51,839 nucleotides of DNA, taken from NCBI GenBank assembly GCA_001784565.1, contig MFRL01000077.1:1-51839 (forward strand), given 5' to 3'. Numbering within the stretch: position 1 is the stretch's first letter; every line of letters begins with the position of its first letter. Origin of the DNA: Candidatus Melainabacteria bacterium GWF2_37_15 (GTDB lineage Bacteria; Cyanobacteriota; Vampirovibrionia; Gastranaerophilales; UBA9971). The notes beneath the pieces are model-generated. The model saw nothing but the letters and a program-made list of their open reading frames with translations, did not search any database and had not been told where the DNA came from. Shown piece by piece: positions 41,050 to 50,201 of this stretch. The position numbers and the translations under genes were made by a program.

Positions 41050-41922
41050 TTGAGCGACTTTATTCACAAAACAGTATTGCTGAATGAGGCTGTTGATCTC
41101 CTGAATTGTCAGAAAGGTAAAACCTATATTGACGCTACAGCAGGAGGCGGCGGGCATTCATTCGAAATTGCCAGAAGGATTTATCCTGAAGGCAGGCTCA
41201 TTATGTTTGATACTGATCCTGATGCTATTAAGGCGGCAAGCGCAAAACTTGAACCATATAAAGAAATTACTACAATAATAAAAGCGAATTATTCAGAAAT
41301 TCCTGAATATGTTGATAAAATAGACGGAGGAATACTTTTTGACCTCGGTGTATCTTCTCATCAGCTTACTTCTGGAGAAAGGGGTTTTAGTTTTGTAAAA
41401 GAATCCCCTCTTGATATGAGAATGGACCCGGAAAATCCTATCAACGCCTATGACATTGTAAATACTGAGAGTCAGGACGAGTTGTATAGAATATTTAAAG
41501 AACTTGGGGAAGAAAGGTTTTCAGGAAGGATTGCAAGAAGAATAGTTGAAGCCAGGAAAATAAAGAAAATAACAACAACTGTTGAACTTGCGGATATTGT
41601 TAAAAAATCCGTGCCTTTCCAGAAAAATAGGCGCATCCATCCTGCAACAAGAGTTTTTCAGGCGTTAAGAATAGCTGTAAATAATGAATTGGATATTTTA
41701 GAAAAAACACTTAATGAAGTAGTTCAATTATTGGACAAAGATGCTAGAATAGTTGTAATAAGTTTTCATTCTCTGGAAGACAGACTGGTTAAGAATACTT
41801 TTAAAGGCTCGGAAAAGCTTAAGGTACTAACAAAGAAACCTTTAGTTCCAACGTATGAAGAAACCAGATCTAATCCTTCAGCAAGAAGCGCAAAAATGCG
41901 CGCAGCAGAAGCAGTAGAATAG
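41050..41922 (+). CDS. rsmH: 16S rRNA (cytosine(1402)-N4)-methyltransferase RsmH
   Basis: A 290-residue RsmH/MraW with a TTG start: FIHKTVLLNEAVDLL, the SAM loop DATAGGGGHS, LFDLGVSSHQL, DMRMD, a central helical domain with HPATRVFQALRIAVNNEL, and SFHSLEDRLVK. It N4-methylates C1402 in the decoding centre. In many genomes it opens the division/cell-wall (dcw) cluster; here only an FtsL-like gene follows. Confidence 0.95.
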   Translation: MSDFIHKTVLLNEAVDLLNCQKGKTYIDATAGGGGHSFEIARRIYPEGRLIMFDTDPDAIKAASAKLEPYKEITTIIKANYSEIPEYVDKIDGGILFDLGVSSHQLTSGERGFSFVKESPLDMRMDPENPINAYDIVNTESQDELYRIFKELGEERFSGRIARRIVEARKIKKITTTVELADIVKKSVPFQKNRRIHPATRVFQALRIAVNNELDILEKTLNEVVQLLDKDARIVVISFHSLEDRLVKNTFKGSEKLKVLTKKPLVPTYEETRSNPSARSAKMRAAEAVE

Positions 41923-41947
41923 AAGATGTGTACGGTAAGGTGATTTA

Positions 41948-42379
41948 ATGGCATATCCAAATTATTCAGGCAGAGAAAATAAAACTATATATCCTGATAA
42001 AGCTGTTGTTAGCGGAAATTTTCCTGCCCATCAGCCTGTAGCATATGAAAAACCTGCTATAATGAAAGTAAACTCATTGCTTGTAGTTTGCTTACTACCA
42101 GTTATAATTTTATCAATGATAAGCTATTTTGGAGTTGTAGCAAAGGAAAATAAGGTTAAAGAACTGCATTCGGCTACAAACAAGATAAATTTTGAAAATA
42201 TTGAACTGCAAAATAAAGTCGATTCGTTAAAATCTTTTTATGCGCTTGATAATAAAGTCCAAAAAATGGACTTTTTGAAAAAGCCGGACCAGGTAATTGA
42301 GGTCCAGTCTAATATTAATCCCCCTGTTATTTTAGAAAAAAAAGAAAAATTTAATGTAACACCTGTTCCTGGCTTTTAG
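41948..42379 (+). CDS. FtsL-like single-pass membrane protein
   Basis: A 143-residue bitopic protein: a basic N-terminal tail of about 40 residues, one transmembrane helix (about 43-65), then a coiled-coil segment (KENKVKELHSATNKINFENIELQNKVDSLKSF) and a Pro-rich end. FtsL is poorly conserved in sequence, but this topology and the position right after rsmH match it. FtsL links FtsB/FtsQ to septal peptidoglycan synthesis. AAGGTGA precedes the ATG. A DivIC-like relative is the alternative. Confidence 0.65.
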   Translation: MAYPNYSGRENKTIYPDKAVVSGNFPAHQPVAYEKPAIMKVNSLLVVCLLPVIILSMISYFGVVAKENKVKELHSATNKINFENIELQNKVDSLKSFYALDNKVQKMDFLKKPDQVIEVQSNINPPVILEKKEKFNVTPVPGF

Positions 42380-42385
42380 TTGTGT

Positions 42386-42703
42386 TTAGTTAATTCCGGC
42401 AACGGAAGTTAATAGTTCGCCTGGTTTAAACAGTCTTAATAAATTAAATTTACACTGGGTTTTCTTAATTTTGTTATCATAAAAATTATAAAATTTGTTA
42501 TTATAAACATCCATTCTTTGCCCTAAAGGTTGCCCATCAAGCAGGTTATCAAATTGAAAATAATATTTGTGAAAGGCATACTTTCTTGAACTAAGAAATT
42601 TGGAATATTTATATAAATCTTTTACGCCATTATTAAGAGCAGCACCTGAATTGAGCTTTTTTTCAATAATAGAATCTATGGCTTGACTCACATTTCTCCG
42701 CAT
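42386..42703 (-). CDS. Hypothetical protein
   Basis: A 105-residue basic protein from ATG 42703, with GGGAG five bases upstream; a GTG four codons earlier is possible. It is rich in Lys, Asn, Tyr and Phe (KYYFQFDNLL, KFYNFYDNKIKK) and has no membrane helix. It is convergent with the FtsL-like gene with six bases between the ends. No family recognised. Confidence 0.5.
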   Translation of the reverse strand: MRRNVSQAIDSIIEKKLNSGAALNNGVKDLYKYSKFLSSRKYAFHKYYFQFDNLLDGQPLGQRMDVYNNKFYNFYDNKIKKTQCKFNLLRLFKPGELLTSVAGIN

Positions 42704-43141
42704 TAGAACTCCCACAATTAGCTACGACATACAACAAAACAGTTAATAACTAGGTAATAAATATTTAACTCTCTCAACCACATTTTAATAATAAACATTT
42801 TTTAGGTGGTTTTCAATATACTTTTTTTATTAATATTATAAAGTTAAAGCTGAGTGTAAACTTTTTATATATTTAGGATTTTAACATTATATACATAAGA
42901 TATAAAACACTGTAATTCTGTTACAAATTTTCATTAAAATTTTGATACAATATTCCCTAAGATACACCAAATTATATATTAATGTTAAGTGTTTAATCAA
43001 CAATTTATTACGAAAGTTTAAGTTGAATTTATATAAATTAAGCTTGTAAAGTAATTTAAAAATATGCTAAGGCTGTAAATGCATGAGTCTAGGCTAAATT
43101 TGTAAAGTATTTAAGAATTCTGCCGAAAATATATTCATATA
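42704..43141. other. AT-rich intergenic region with repeated TTGTAAAGTA motif
   Basis: No coding frame is supported here. A TTGTAAAGTA motif followed by an A/T stretch and TGC occurs at 43044 and again at 43100, 56 bases apart. A related TATAAAGTATTTATAAAT lies at the matching place before the second prepilin gene (near 45393). It probably holds the promoter of the first prepilin gene and possibly a regulator site. Confidence 0.4.
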
Positions 43142-43167
43142 AACTTTTTAGCTAAAAAGTTAAAGGA
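43142..43167 (+). promoter_or_regulatory. Palindromic hairpin next to the ribosome-binding site (first prepilin gene)
   Basis: AACTTTTTAGCTAAAAAGTT (43142-43161) is a perfect 20-base palindrome immediately followed by the Shine-Dalgarno AAAGGA (43162-43167), four bases before the ATG. In RNA it could form a hairpin touching the ribosome-binding site. Confidence 0.6.
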
Positions 43168-43171
43168 TAAA

Positions 43172-45337
43172 ATGAGCATTTCGGGAAAAAGGGCTATAAG
43201 TAAAGGTAAAGCAGGATTTTCTTTGGTGGAAATGCTGGTTGCAATGCTGATTGTAAGTGTTGTAATGGCAGCCAGTCTTCCACTTATAACATTGAGAAAA
43301 ACTAGTCTTGGTACTCATAAGCAAACAGACGCCTGTATAGTTAATGAAGCGGGAAACACACTTTCTGATGCCTGTCAGAAAGCTATTGCTGATTGTAAAT
43401 ATAACCGGGGAAATAGCTGTGCAACCGTGGTATTGCTGACATTAAATGCTACACATGCAAATACGGCAAAAAGCGTGCTTAAAGAGGCATGCATAGCAGG
43501 CAGTGAAAAAGCATGCGACTATTTTATAGAACAGTGTGCAGGGGATAATACAAAATGTGCTATTGGTGGCACTGATAATGATTTGCGTTATTTTCTTGCT
43601 ATAAATGCTAATGATCCAGGCGAAGGCAAGGCTTACATATATTCTAAAGTAAAAAAATGGTTTATAGACCATATTCCTAATATAGAAGCAGAGGTCATTG
43701 CCGCATGTACTGCCTATCCAAACGGCATTGCCTGCAAGATATTGTCACAAAAGATTTATAATTTTAACCGTTTTGAGCGTGACGAGTTCTATGAACAAGA
43801 CTCGATAGCCGGTACTACGTTTAATGACGGAATAGTGACGCTGACAGGACTATCAGTGGAGGTCGATTACGGCCCTGCATACTGCTGGGGGCATGGTATT
43901 AATGGTTCATTAGGAGATAATAATACAACTGATCATAGTGTAGGATTACCTGCTGTTGTTGAGGGAAATAAAAAGTATTCTACTATATCTGTCGGACAGG
44001 AGTACACCTGTGGCATAGAGCAGGGAACAAATGATGCATACTGCTGGGGAGAGGGTGAGTTTGGCAAATTAGGTGATAATAATACAGCTGTTCATAATGT
44101 AGGGTTACCTCAACTTGTTCAGGGAGGTAGAAAGTTTACTTCTATATCTGCAGCATCTTTTGGAGTATCGAATTTTACTTGCGCAATAGAGCAGGGAACA
44201 AATGATGCATATTGCTGGGGACAGGGTGAGTATGGCGCATTAGGTGATAATAATACAGCTGTTCATAATGTAGGGTTACCTCAAATTGTTCAGGGAAGTA
44301 AAAAGTTTTCTTCTATATCTGTGGGAGAGAATTACACCTGCGGCATAGAGCAGGGAACAAATGATGCATACTGCTGGGGAGAGGGTGAGTTTGGCAAATT
44401 AGGTGATAATAATACAGCTGCTCATAATGTAGGATTACCTACTATTGTTCAGGGAAGTAGAAAGTTTACTTCTATAGTTTTAGGAGGAGAGCACGCATGC
44501 GCGCTAGAACAGACAACAAATGATGCGTACTGCTGGGGACAGGGATGGGGGGGTAGATTAGGCGATAATAATACAGATAGTCATAATGTAGGATTACCTG
44601 TTATTGTTGCGGGAAATAGAGAGTTTTCTTCTATAGCTTCGGGAGGGTGGCACACCTGCGGCGTGGAAAAAGAAACAAATGATGTATACTGCTGGGGATA
44701 TGGTGCAGATGGCAAATTAGGTGATAATAATACAGATACTCATTACGTAGGATTACCTGGTATTGTTCAGGGAAATATAAAGTTTTCTACTTTATATCCA
44801 GGAAATAATCACACCTGCGCAGTAGAAGTAACATCAAATTATTCATACTGCTGGGGAATAGGTTGGAATGGCAGATTAGGTGATAATATTTTAGGTGGAC
44901 ATAACGTAGGATTACCTGGTATTGTTCAGGGAAGTCAAGAGTTTACTTTTGTGAGTGGAGGATTAAGTCACACCTGCGGCATAGTGACGTATGATCCAGG
45001 CGCCGCTACGTCATACCTCACTACCACAGATACAAATCATCTCAGCGGAGCAACTAAGGTGCTTAGTGTAGTTATCACCCAGACTTCAGATGCTAACAGT
45101 CCAGTCAAGTGGCTGGTATCATTTGATGGACGGACTACGTGGAAAAAAATGACAGGTGTATGCACATTGGAAGCTGCTACTCTTGATTTTAGCACTTCAA
45201 ACACAGCTACAGAGATACAAAATTGGGTAAAAGGGTGTGATTTAGCTGCGGGTACCTTTGATTTAGCTATGGATTTACAATCTACTGACGGTGTAACTTT
45301 CCCTACCGTTGATAAGGTTTTGATTAATTATTATTAG
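43172..45337 (+). CDS. Prepilin-like protein with seven-bladed RCC1 propeller (copy 1)
   Basis: A 721-residue exported protein. It starts with a type IV prepilin signal: basic leader, cleavage between Gly and Phe in AGFSLVEMLVAMLIVSVVM, with Glu at mature position 5 and a hydrophobic helix. A Cys-rich helical region follows (about 45-220). Then come seven RCC1-type repeats of about 52 residues, each with YCWGxGxxGxLGDN and a (T/A)CxxE Cys, suggesting one disulfide per blade. The last 95 residues form a beta-rich domain (VVITQTSDANSPVKWLVSFD). It is probably a surface pseudopilin or adhesin. Confidence 0.85.
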   Translation: MSISGKRAISKGKAGFSLVEMLVAMLIVSVVMAASLPLITLRKTSLGTHKQTDACIVNEAGNTLSDACQKAIADCKYNRGNSCATVVLLTLNATHANTAKSVLKEACIAGSEKACDYFIEQCAGDNTKCAIGGTDNDLRYFLAINANDPGEGKAYIYSKVKKWFIDHIPNIEAEVIAACTAYPNGIACKILSQKIYNFNRFERDEFYEQDSIAGTTFNDGIVTLTGLSVEVDYGPAYCWGHGINGSLGDNNTTDHSVGLPAVVEGNKKYSTISVGQEYTCGIEQGTNDAYCWGEGEFGKLGDNNTAVHNVGLPQLVQGGRKFTSISAASFGVSNFTCAIEQGTNDAYCWGQGEYGALGDNNTAVHNVGLPQIVQGSKKFSSISVGENYTCGIEQGTNDAYCWGEGEFGKLGDNNTAAHNVGLPTIVQGSRKFTSIVLGGEHACALEQTTNDAYCWGQGWGGRLGDNNTDSHNVGLPVIVAGNREFSSIASGGWHTCGVEKETNDVYCWGYGADGKLGDNNTDTHYVGLPGIVQGNIKFSTLYPGNNHTCAVEVTSNYSYCWGIGWNGRLGDNILGGHNVGLPGIVQGSQEFTFVSGGLSHTCGIVTYDPGAATSYLTTTDTNHLSGATKVLSVVITQTSDANSPVKWLVSFDGRTTWKKMTGVCTLEAATLDFSTSNTATEIQNWVKGCDLAAGTFDLAMDLQSTDGVTFPTVDKVLINYY

Positions 45338-45431
45338 GAATAATACATATACTATACAGGTTTAATTTGTATTTTTATAATAAATAAAATCTATAAAGTA
45401 TTTATAAATTTTGCCGAAATATATATAAATA

Positions 45432-45456
45432 AACTTTTTAGCTAAAGAGTTAAAGG
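45432..45456 (+). promoter_or_regulatory. Palindromic hairpin next to the ribosome-binding site (second prepilin gene)
   Basis: AACTTTTTAGCTAAAGAGTT (45432-45451) is the copy-2 version of the leader palindrome with one mismatch, again followed directly by AAAGGA before the ATG at 45461. About 70 bases of leader are shared with copy 1. Confidence 0.55.
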
Positions 45457-45460
45457 AAAA

Positions 45461-47617
45461 ATGAGCATTCTAGGAGAAAAGGTTATAAGTAAAGCAGGAT
45501 TTTCTTTGGCGGAAATGCTGGTTGCAATGCTGATTGTAAGTGTTGTAATGGCAGCAAGCCTTCCATTCATAACTTTGAGAAAAACTAATCTCGGCACTCA
45601 TAAGCAAACAGATGCCTGTATAGTTGATGAGGCTGGAAATGCCAGCTCAGATGCTTGCCAGCAAGCAATCGCTGATTGTAAATATAATAGGGGTAACAGT
45701 TGCGCAACCGTGGTATTGCTGACATTAAATCCTGCATATGCAAACACGGCAAAAAGCGTGTTAAATGAGGCCTGTACAGCAGGTGGTGAAAAAGCCTGCG
45801 ATTATTTTATTGAGCAGTGTGCCGAATCTTCAGCAAATTGTTCTATTGATGGGACTAATGCTAACGATGACTTGCGTCATTTTCTTGCTATTAATGCTAA
45901 TGATACAGGTAGAGGGAAGGCTTATATATATAATAAAGTAAAAAAATGGTTTACAGACCAGATCCCCAATATAGAAGCAGAGGTCATTGCCGCATGTACT
46001 GCTTACCCAAACAGCATTGCCTGCAAGATATTGTCACAGAAGATTTATAATTTTAATCGATATGAGCGTGATGATTTCACCGAAGAAAACGCAATAACTG
46101 GCACTACGTTTAACGATGGAGTGGTGACACTACTGGAACAGACTGATGTCACATACGGCGACGCTTATTGCTGGGGGCGGGGTGAATTTGGCGAATTAGG
46201 TGATGAAAATTTGAGTACTCATGATGTAGCAGTACCTGCTATTGTTCATGGGGATATAACTTTCTCTTATATATCTTTAGGAAATGATTATGGCTGTGGC
46301 ATAGAACAGGGAACAAATGATGCTTACTGCTGGGGTAATGGTTCTGATGGCAAATTAGGCGATAATATTGGAGGTGGTCATGAAGTAGGAGCACCTACTC
46401 TTGTTCAGGGAAACAAAAAGTTTTCTTTTGTAGCAGCAGGAGTTAGTCACACCTGCGGAATAGAATTAACAACAAATGATGCATATTGTTGGGGGAGTAG
46501 TGCAGATGAGAAATTAGGTGATAATGATGGAGCGGCTGCGTCGCAGGCTACACCTTACCTTGTTCAGGGAAGTAAAAAGTTTTCTTCTATATCTCCAGGA
46601 GAATTTCATACCTGTGGAATAGAAGTAACAACAAATGATGCATACTGTTGGGGGCGGGGTGTTAATGGCAGGTTAGGTGATGGTAATACAACTGCTCATT
46701 TCCAAAAGTTACCTTATAAGGTTGATGGACACGACTTTTTTTCTATATCTGCAGGAAATAGTCACACTTGTGCAATAGAAGTAGGAACAAATGATGCATA
46801 CTGCTGGGGTCTTGGTGACGATGGCAGATTAGGCGATAATAATGAAAATGGTCATTCAGAAGGAACACCTGTTTCTGTCGGTGGTGGACACGACTTTTCT
46901 TCTATATCTGCAGGAGCTGATTATACCTGCGGCATAGAAGCAAATACAAATCTTGCGTACTGTTGGGGTAGTGGTGGATCTGGGCAATTAGGTGATAATA
47001 ATACAAATGCTCATGCAGAAGGATTACCAGTTGCTGTTCAAAATAATCACCAATTTTCTTCTTTAGATACAGGAAATTTTTTAACAGTCTCACACACCTG
47101 CGCAGTAGAAATAACAACAAATGATGCATACTGTTGGGGAGATGGTGATTTTGGTCAATTAGGTGATACTGTAAGTGTTCATGAATCAGGATTACCTGTT
47201 CTTGTCCAAGGAGGCCTAGACAATTCTTTTATAGGAGTTGGATTCTCACACACTTGTGCCATAACGCCAGATACTAGTGGCGCTGCTGCATCGTACGTCA
47301 CTACTACAAATACAAATCAGGTTGCCGGAGCAACTAAGGTGCTTAGTGTAGTTATCACCCAGACTTCAGATGCTAACAGTCCAGTCAAGTGGCTGGTATC
47401 ATTTGATGGACGGACTACGTGGAAGAAAATGACAAGCGTCTGTGAATCGGAAGCTGCTGCTCTTGATTTTAGCACTTCTAACACAGCTACAGAGATACAG
47501 AACTGGGTAAAAGGGTGTGATTTAGCTGCGGGTACCTTTGATTTAGCTATGGATTTACAATCTACTGACGGTGTAACTTTCCCTACCGTGGACAAGGTTT
47601 TGATTAATTACTATTAG
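45461..47617 (+). CDS. Prepilin-like protein with seven-bladed RCC1 propeller (copy 2)
   Basis: A 718-residue paralogue of the upstream gene. It has the prepilin signal AGFSLAEMLVAMLIVSVVM with Glu5, the same Cys-rich region, seven RCC1 blades (YCWGRGEFGELGDENL to YCWGDGDFGQLGDTVS) and the same C-terminal domain. The blades are clearly more different from copy 1 than the ends are: by hand, the final 287 bases differ at about 15 positions. The 123-base gap between copies repeats the copy 1 leader. The 3' end overlaps the convergent glycosyltransferase by 14 bases. Confidence 0.85.
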   Translation: MSILGEKVISKAGFSLAEMLVAMLIVSVVMAASLPFITLRKTNLGTHKQTDACIVDEAGNASSDACQQAIADCKYNRGNSCATVVLLTLNPAYANTAKSVLNEACTAGGEKACDYFIEQCAESSANCSIDGTNANDDLRHFLAINANDTGRGKAYIYNKVKKWFTDQIPNIEAEVIAACTAYPNSIACKILSQKIYNFNRYERDDFTEENAITGTTFNDGVVTLLEQTDVTYGDAYCWGRGEFGELGDENLSTHDVAVPAIVHGDITFSYISLGNDYGCGIEQGTNDAYCWGNGSDGKLGDNIGGGHEVGAPTLVQGNKKFSFVAAGVSHTCGIELTTNDAYCWGSSADEKLGDNDGAAASQATPYLVQGSKKFSSISPGEFHTCGIEVTTNDAYCWGRGVNGRLGDGNTTAHFQKLPYKVDGHDFFSISAGNSHTCAIEVGTNDAYCWGLGDDGRLGDNNENGHSEGTPVSVGGGHDFSSISAGADYTCGIEANTNLAYCWGSGGSGQLGDNNTNAHAEGLPVAVQNNHQFSSLDTGNFLTVSHTCAVEITTNDAYCWGDGDFGQLGDTVSVHESGLPVLVQGGLDNSFIGVGFSHTCAITPDTSGAAASYVTTTNTNQVAGATKVLSVVITQTSDANSPVKWLVSFDGRTTWKKMTSVCESEAAALDFSTSNTATEIQNWVKGCDLAAGTFDLAMDLQSTDGVTFPTVDKVLINYY

Positions 47618-48950
47618 GAATTTCTTCCTGAATCCTGGAAATTGGTACTCCATGGGCAGTTTTACCCCAGTCCAGATTTTTTTTCATTAGAATAATCTTA
47701 AAAACAATGTAACAGACTATAGGTACCCAGATCAGCACCATATAAATGCCGGTTTGTATGCTTTGTTTAAGGGTTTCCCGTATTTCAAATTCTTTATATT
47801 TCCTGATGCTGAAAATAAGCCCGAATACAAAGAAAAAGCACAGTGCAGGCGCTATAGAGAGCGTATATAGAAAATTGTCCTCTACTCCTTTAACAAATCT
47901 GATTCCCTGGATAAAATATTCGGATACAAGCCATACAGGCAATGCGAATTCAGCTAAGTACGCAAACATATCCAGGCTGACCCTGAGGGATACATTTGGA
48001 GAAAAGAGTATTTCGTTAAAGTAGTCAAGGTATCTTCTTATGCTGCCTTCTATCCATCTTCTCCGCTGTCTTAAAAGCGGCATAATCCTAATTATACCTT
48101 CTTCATAAACTTCAACATCTTCAGCAAACCTGACATCCCACCCTTTTAAATGAAGGCGTGTGGATAAATCAAGGTCATCTGTCAGGGTGTAGTTATTCCA
48201 GCCCCCAATGTCGTCAAGGGCTTCTCTTTTAATAATCTGGCCGTTACCACGCAGCTCCACCGCTCCCTTGATCGAATCCCTGCCTGCCTGGAAGTGGGTA
48301 TCGAGGATGTATTCATTATCCTGGCATCTTGTTAATAGATTTGTGTCTCTGTTTATAATTACTTTTCTTGCCTGAACAGCTCCGGTTTCTTTGTCAGCAA
48401 GGTATGGAAGAATATTTTTCAAAAAATCAGGATCTATCCGGGCATCCGCATCAAATACACATATTACTTCTCCTTTTGTTGTTGGTAATATCTCATTTAA
48501 TACGGCTGATTTTCCGGGGAATGAGTCTTTTTCCCTTGTATGATAACTTACCTCCGGGTGTTCATTGCTTATGGTCTTTATTATCTCGATTGTGCGGTCT
48601 GTACTTCTGTCATCTGCCACGATTATCTCAAAATTACCATAATCCACCTGCAAGATGTTTTTTATAGTGTCTTTTATGACGTTTTCTTCATTGTGTGCAG
48701 GAATAACTATGCTTACGAACGGTTCATAGTTAAGCTCATTTGTAAATTTACCTTTATACATACCCTGTTTTATAAGTTTTTTGATTTTTCTTCGCTGATG
48801 GGACTGGGCAGTTTCTATGAGGAAAATATAAAAAGTTATGAAGCCAAAAAGTATGTATACTGCTGATTGTATAGGAAGATATTTCTGAAAGATAAATAAT
48901 ATAATCCAGGAAAGGATTAATAATGTTGCTAAAGCCAGCCTATCCCTCAT
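47604..48950 (-). CDS. Processive family 2 glycosyltransferase (membrane)
   Basis: A 448-residue inner-membrane enzyme: two N-terminal helices, a GT-A domain with VIPAHNEENVI, ADDRSTDRT, FDADARIDPDF (metal-binding DxD), TDDLDLSTRL and the QRRRWIEG motif of processive beta-glycosyltransferases, then three or four C-terminal helices. This architecture matches poly-N-acetylglucosamine, hyaluronan and cellulose-type synthases, so it likely makes an extracellular polysaccharide. AAGGATAAGGT precedes the ATG. Nucleotide sugar and product are unknown. Confidence 0.9.
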   Translation of the reverse strand: MRDRLALATLLILSWIILFIFQKYLPIQSAVYILFGFITFYIFLIETAQSHQRRKIKKLIKQGMYKGKFTNELNYEPFVSIVIPAHNEENVIKDTIKNILQVDYGNFEIIVADDRSTDRTIEIIKTISNEHPEVSYHTREKDSFPGKSAVLNEILPTTKGEVICVFDADARIDPDFLKNILPYLADKETGAVQARKVIINRDTNLLTRCQDNEYILDTHFQAGRDSIKGAVELRGNGQIIKREALDDIGGWNNYTLTDDLDLSTRLHLKGWDVRFAEDVEVYEEGIIRIMPLLRQRRRWIEGSIRRYLDYFNEILFSPNVSLRVSLDMFAYLAEFALPVWLVSEYFIQGIRFVKGVEDNFLYTLSIAPALCFFFVFGLIFSIRKYKEFEIRETLKQSIQTGIYMVLIWVPIVCYIVFKIILMKKNLDWGKTAHGVPISRIQEEIPNSN

Positions 48951-48999
48951 TTTACCTTATCCTTGTCTTTTTACTATTCATCATATTTTATACTAATCC

Positions 49000-50151
49000 T
49001 TAGTAACATTGCAATCTTGCAGAATATTCCCTTATTACTTCTGCAGCATTTTTACTGCCCTGTATTTCTTGAGCCATTACCTTAAATTTCTGTGCATTTT
49101 CGCTATAAACAGGTTCGTTCATTACTTTTTTAACGCTTTCTGCCAGCTTAATTGGTAAAAATTCTTCGTATTCAAGCTTTACAGCTGTTTTTAATGCCTC
49201 CATTCTGGCAGCATTATTTTCCTGTTCAGCTTGTTTAGAATCGGGAATTATTACGGAAGGTTTTCCGAGGGTTAAAAGCTCCATTGCTGTACTGTGTCCA
49301 GCCTGCGTAATGACAAGGTCAGCAGCATTCATGTATGGAGCAACACTTGCTATACGGTTAAGTATTCTTACATTATCCGGAATTTCATTACTTTCAAAGT
49401 TGCAGAATACGTCAAAATGGTAATCTTTAAGTATTTTTGCAGTTTCCAGAACATTGTCAAACAGGGGTTTTCTATAGGCATGTCCGCCTAATGTTACCAC
49501 AATGTATTTATCTGAAGGTTTTTCAATGGCTTCAATATTGTTAGCATCAAAGCATACCAGCGGCCCTACAAATCTTGTACGTTTCATAACCTTGAAGTTC
49601 CTGCTGAGGCTGTCAAGGCAGACCGTGTATGGCGGAGGGAAGTCAGGGATCATTATTTCTTCAGCGGAGCTCATCCATGTTTTCATTATCCAGTCAAAAG
49701 ACTTGCCAAAAACTCTTATTAATGCGGAATCTTTTTCAAAAAACGGGTAAAATGCACTCTGGTTAGTAATAACAACGCAGGGCAGGCTCAATTTATCAGC
49801 AGCCATAACAGGCGCCATTCTCCCATCAGCCACAACGCAGGATGCCCCGTTTTCCTTAATAATATTAATTTCACTATTTACAATATCGTTGAAATTTAGT
49901 GCCCACGCATGATTTTTAATTATGGTTTTTTTTACGTCAAAGGCGCCTTTTTCGCCGACGAGGCTTAGTTCCTGTGGGAGTTCAGCGCAGTTAAAACCTT
50001 TATTTTTACACCTGTCCAGCGCGTAACTGTATGTGCCTATTATTATTTCATTTTTGGCAAATTCTTCTGCAATAGCTAGTGCCCTGCTGGAGTGACCGAA
50101 TCCTTCACTGCTGACTGACAGGTATATTTTAGATGTTTCAAATAATGGCAT
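49000..50151 (-). CDS. GT-B glycosyltransferase (MurG/UGT-like)
   Basis: A 383-residue soluble or peripheral enzyme with an N-terminal SSEGFGHSSRALAIAEEF loop and a C-terminal nucleotide-binding half: VVTLGGHAYRKPLFD, APYMNAADLVITQAGHSTAMELLTLGKPSVIIP, the GT28/GT1 signature. It probably transfers a sugar from a UDP-donor to a lipid or glycan. It starts 50 bases after the 201-residue unknown gene ends and lies 49 bases upstream of the processive glycosyltransferase, so they may form one surface-glycan unit. Confidence 0.85.
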   Translation of the reverse strand: MPLFETSKIYLSVSSEGFGHSSRALAIAEEFAKNEIIIGTYSYALDRCKNKGFNCAELPQELSLVGEKGAFDVKKTIIKNHAWALNFNDIVNSEINIIKENGASCVVADGRMAPVMAADKLSLPCVVITNQSAFYPFFEKDSALIRVFGKSFDWIMKTWMSSAEEIMIPDFPPPYTVCLDSLSRNFKVMKRTRFVGPLVCFDANNIEAIEKPSDKYIVVTLGGHAYRKPLFDNVLETAKILKDYHFDVFCNFESNEIPDNVRILNRIASVAPYMNAADLVITQAGHSTAMELLTLGKPSVIIPDSKQAEQENNAARMEALKTAVKLEYEEFLPIKLAESVKKVMNEPVYSENAQKFKVMAQEIQGSKNAAEVIREYSARLQCY

Positions 50152-50201
50152 ATTATCAGCATACCTTTAAAACAATAATAAGGAAAATACCTGATTAGCT
50201 A

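Noticed and set aside
44018-44440. Regularly spaced DNA repeats resembling a CRISPR array
   Set aside because: Spacing equals one RCC1 blade, the repeats are in frame, and they encode the conserved NDAYCWG segment; they are coding repeats.
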